A stretch of 64,000 bases of DNA from Terebella lapidaria (Eukaryota; Annelida; Polychaeta; Terebellida; Terebellidae): NCBI GenBank assembly GCA_949152475.1, contig OX424559.1:37493119-37557118 (forward strand), given 5' to 3'. Shown here piece after piece: positions 61,373-64,000 of this stretch. Under the pieces are notes generated by a model. The model worked only from the letters and a program-made list of their open reading frames with translations. It was not told the DNA's origin and ran no database searches. The position numbers and the translations under genes were made by a program. How positions within the stretch are numbered: the stretch's first letter is position 1; every line of letters starts with the position of its first letter.

Positions 61373-63571
61373 ACGACGGACGACGGACGCAACGCCACGC
61401 CAATAGGTTATCGGACCATAGGTCCGGTAACCTAAAAATGCCCAAATTTGCCTCTATAGATAAACTGCTTGCAGATAGAGCTTATGTTTACATTATGAAC
61501 ATATAAGAAGACATATATGGCACAACCATTGATGATGATCTTGACCTCGAGGGCCAAATGTCTGACTCGGAATGTGTAAATTGGTCTGAGCGGCCTATAC
61601 GCTTGCACGCAGATATATCTTTGTATTATGAACATTTAGAAAATCTAATGCCGCACACGTTCATGTAATCGTGACATCGAAGTTCACTGGGATGACCTTG
61701 ATTGGTAAACCTCAATGTCATATGAAAAGTGCCAAATTTTAGATTTTGACGGCCATTTTCTCATAATCTATTCAGACTTCTTTTGGGATTTTCTTTTGGA
61801 AAGATTCCCCACATGTACCTTTGTGATGTGTATAAATCTGGCTGCCTTTGAATCGCCGGTCTGCAAATGATAGGTTTTTGATTTCTTGACGAGTCGGTAA
61901 AAAATGTCCCAAATCTTCATAATGGTCTTTGTTCAAAACCTATCTGATCGCTTTTCATAGTTTATTTCAAATCATGGTTTTTGGTGTCCTTGGCATAGTG
62001 TATAAAGATGGTGTGCTTTGAATCGCCTGAAAGGCCCGAAATCTAGGCTGAAATGGCCCCAAAATCAGTGTTTGCTCATTTTCTTGAAAATTAGCACATC
62101 AGTTTTGAGATTTTTGGTTTGAAACATGCTGATGCAGTGCCATGAATCGGTCGATGGGTCCAAAATCTAGGCTTGAAAGGCCCCAAAAATAGTTTTTGGC
62201 TGTTTTATGGAAAAAAAAATATCCGATCAGTTTTGATATTTTTGTCCTAAAACATGCTAATTGGGGTCCTTGATATTGTGTATAAAGATGGAGTGCCTTG
62301 AATTGCTGAAAAGGCCCAAAATGTTGGTTCGAAAGGCCCATGTACACCAGATATGCACTGTTCTGTCATATACAGCCAAAACCATTGTACATCAGGCTTA
62401 TTAGCTTTGTATTATAAGCGTGAAGAGAGTAATATAGGGTGCATCTTGAGGTGAACTTGAGGTTGATGTCAGATTACCTTGAAGGCAAATTCTCAGGGGG
62501 TCAAGGGACCTGAAATGTGTAAGTTAACATCTACAGACGATTGTTTGTGTATAGAGCTCATGTTTATCATATGGACACATATGAGGTGGTATGAATCACA
62601 TCTTTTCGTGACTTCGAACTTAACTTCAGGTGACTTTACGGTGCCAAATCTCAAGATCACGCCTGACCTGAGCTGTGTAAATTGGCCTCTAAAGACAACA
62701 CACTTGTAGACAGAGCTTATATGTACATTATGAACACGCGTTGTATATGTACACAATTATATGTGCAGCACACCTGATGATGAAAGTGAAGTTCACAAGG
62801 AGGACCTCGAGTGGTAAATCTGAACGTTATCTCACCTCGTGTCTTGAACCAAAATTGTCCGGTAACCTATCCTAGCCCTTGGGCTAATTTCATATATTTG
62901 AATATGTCTGGAGACGGCAAATATAAAAAAGTGGCTAAACTTGTACCTCGGAATATTGATTTCAGGACGACTATATGAACTTTTGGGCGAATGCACGTGC
63001 GCCATTCGTGGCCACTTGTCACGTGTACTACTCACAACTGGACGACAGACTACGGAAGGACGCAGTGCACCTTAACATTCTCCGCGAGCCAGCGCCTTGG
63101 TTCCTCTCCTGGTATACCTTCAGTCGCCAAATCAGTCACAAGGAATATTTCGGCTCTGACCTTGCTAGCTGTGTCGAGGATGGCACTCAGTGGACGCGAG
63201 GCTCGTGGCCAATGCACTACATCTGTGGTCATGAGAGAGTGTGTGACAGCCTGACTGACGCGGCCTTGGACCGGTCCGTACAGCGTCTACTGAACGACTA
63301 CCTTCTCGTGGGCCTCACAGAGGAGTTAGCTGACTTCTTCATAGTGTTAGAGTATTTGATGCCACACATATTCTCCACAAGCTTGGATCGTTACAGAGAA
63401 ACTGTTCAAGTTACGCACAACTTAACGAAAACTAAACATAAACATGTTCTGGATGCCGGTCATTACAAAACTTTAAAGTCCAAGATGAGTTTGGAATATA
63501 AGTTATATAACATAGCTCGTGACCGCTTCCACAAGATGGTGAGAGCCGTCAAATTTCTGAAAGGAACTTGA
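57835..63571 (+). CDS. Heparan sulfate / uronyl 2-O-sulfotransferase-like, type II Golgi membrane protein
   Basis: Exons 57835-58026, 58255-58632 and 62966-63571 join in phase 0 to 391 codons plus TGA. The family transfers sulfate from PAPS to the 2-O position of uronic acids in heparan or chondroitin/dermatan sulfate in the Golgi; known members are about 350-410 residues. Visible features: a basic N-terminus and signal anchor (residues 20-36); PAPS 5'-phosphosulfate loop RIPKTASQT (139-147, Lys142); His209 in TCHVYY at the place of the catalytic His; 3'-phosphate site NILREP ... S (Arg230, Ser238); CGHERVC (277-283); and YLLVGLTEELADFFIVLE (302-319), the best-conserved family block. Sequons lie at Asn70 and Asn170. 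The PKTAS loop is closer to HS2ST than to UST, but the rest is divergent, so the substrate is undecided. No AATAAA is seen after the stop. Confidence 0.85.
58255..58632 (+). CDS. Sulfotransferase exon 2 (PAPS-binding loop)
   Basis: Acceptor CCTTGCTAG, donor ACTCAG|GTACCC, 126 codons in phase 0 at both ends. It holds the stem, four cysteines and the VFFNRIPKTASQTAF loop. The donor is followed at once by C7 and a (CA)n tract. Confidence 0.85.
58639..58676. repeat. (CA)n microsatellite at the exon 2 donor
   Basis: CCCCCCC followed by about 16 CA dinucleotides begins within ten bases of the exon 2 splice donor. Confidence 0.9.
59190..59680. repeat. GTCCG-type repeat copies in intron 2
   Basis: Two successive starts, GTCCGATAGCCTATCAGTAT (59231) and GTCCGATAACCTATTGGCAT (59391), each lead into GGCGTTG(C)(G/T)TCCG and are followed by the GGCGGCCATTTTCG module. 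Confidence 0.75.
60000..60950. repeat. 134-bp minisatellite with nuclear-receptor half-sites
   Basis: TTCAAGGTCA occurs at 60029, 60171, 60309, 60443, 60577, 60711 and 60845; the last four intervals are exactly 134 bp. Each later unit reads TGACCTTGAA, then GAGGTCA(A/G)AGGTCA (a DR1), then TTCAAGGTCA, so the outer words are perfect complements. Between them is a conserved TATGTCCACAATTGATTCC segment. Confidence 0.9.
61020..61440. repeat. Inverted GTCCG-type repeat with GAC microsatellite
   Basis: Reverse-oriented copy of the repeat at 56190 and 59391: AAAATGGCCGCC, then an expanded (GAC)n tract at 61294-61389, then GCAACGCCACGCCAATAGG and TTATCGGACC. Poly-Asp and poly-Val frames across the tract are not genes. 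Confidence 0.85.
61441..62965. other. Intron 2, distal part
   Basis: Two further modules of the GGCCATTTTCTCA family (about 61740-61880 and 62080-62340), and CTGAAAAGGCCC-type words repeated at 62030, 62165 and 62310. No exon seen. GGTAACCTATCCTAGCCCTTGG (62861-62882) also appears in part at 57617. Confidence 0.5.
62966..63571 (+). CDS. Sulfotransferase exon 3 (catalytic core and C-terminus)
   Basis: Acceptor TTGATTTCAG; 201 codons then TGA. It starts DDYMNFWANARAPF and contains the putative catalytic His, the 3'-phosphate-binding Arg/Ser pair, the CGHE cysteine motif and the family C-terminal block, ending VKFLKGT. Confidence 0.9.
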   Translation, partial: DDYMNFWANARAPFVATCHVYYSQLDDRLRKDAVHLNILREPAPWFLSWYTFSRQISHKEYFGSDLASCVEDGTQWTRGSWPMHYICGHERVCDSLTDAALDRSVQRLLNDYLLVGLTEELADFFIVLEYLMPHIFSTSLDRYRETVQVTHNLTKTKHKHVLDAGHYKTLKSKMSLEYKLYNIARDRFHKMVRAVKFLKGT

Positions 63572-64000
63572 ACTAGTGACTGATAAACTCTGACGCTGTA
63601 TCAATAGTATCCAGGATACTTTAAACATATCTCTGTGGGTGAACATGTTTGTATGTATTTCAAGAATTAACTACAATTGTCTCAGCATTTCTTTGGATAA
63701 CGACATCGTTTTCCATATTTTTCAAAGGGTGTTTTTTCCCATTGGAAATGGGCCAAAATGTATAAGGCTATGATTTGGGACCGAAACATTTTTTACAAAC
63801 CCGCCAAAATTCAAAATGGCAGCCACACGGAGATCGGTGATTCAAGATGAACGATCTTTTACATATCACAAAGGTACATAAAGGGAGTAGGCCTAATTGA
63901 AGAAAAGTTGCTGAACAGTTTTTGATAAAATGGACCTGGACATCAACTTGGTTCGGAGTGCTAAGGCCACTGCTGATGTTCGGGGCTGAATTTTTGTTCC
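63572..64000. other. 3' flank of the sulfotransferase gene
   Basis: Probable 3' UTR, with no AATAAA visible. From about 63720 the sequence is a reverse-oriented copy of the dispersed repeat that also lies at 56530 and 59540 (ATTCAAAATGGCAGCC, CTGAACAGTTTTTGATAAAATGG). Confidence 0.5.

Noticed and set aside
61195..61506. Poly-Asp and poly-Val/Ser/Arg frames
   Set aside because: Translation of a (GAC)n microsatellite.

Overview
The window looks like nuclear DNA of a marine invertebrate animal. The evidence is spliced genes with GT-AG introns, a Golgi heparan/uronyl 2-O-sulfotransferase of a type known only from animals, AT-rich introns, many inverted-repeat and foldback elements, and intronic repeats carrying a cassette that reads 'GTCC GATAACC ... 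GGCGTTGCGTCCGTCGTCC'. I cannot name the phylum from sequence alone; amphioxus-like or lophotrochozoan genomes are both plausible. There is no bacterial or phage organisation, no rRNA and no CRISPR array.

Positions 1-39356 are one continuous higher-order tandem array with no conventional gene. About 33 units are joined at the same junction, a short hairpin or its collapsed remnant (ACTTGGCAAAATAAAG). Short (S) units of about 1.06 kb carry two diverged minus-strand tRNA-Gln-like modules and a recurring 84-codon open frame. Long (L) units of 1.4-2.3 kb carry a third tRNA-like variant and about three 317-bp subrepeats. Each L unit also has a perfect TGACGTCA palindrome five bases from a DR1-type nuclear-receptor motif. 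The array ends abruptly at 39356, right after three copies of the hairpin.

From 39357 to 43689 I see no convincing gene; a 147-bp hairpin and a 574-bp foldback element stand out. On the minus strand, from 45852 to 43690 and perhaps starting at 47721, five or six exons with compatible phases encode the C-terminal half of a single-pass membrane protein. It has cysteine-containing extracellular modules, one transmembrane helix and a 150-residue Ser-rich cytoplasmic tail. I do not recognise the family. A 1.7-kb region with 29-bp terminal inverted repeats (46522-48213) surrounds the most upstream candidate exon.

From 48214 to 57800 the sequence is mostly noncoding, with diverged duplicated repeats around 51.4-54.65 kb. 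On the plus strand, three phase-0 exons (57835-58026, 58255-58632, 62966-63571) give a 391-residue type II membrane sulfotransferase of the HS2ST/UST family, with its PAPS-binding loops and catalytic histidine visible. Its second intron holds a CA microsatellite, a GAC microsatellite, several copies of the GTCCG-type repeat and a 134-bp minisatellite built from nuclear-receptor half-sites. The two genes share no obvious operon-like or functional link.
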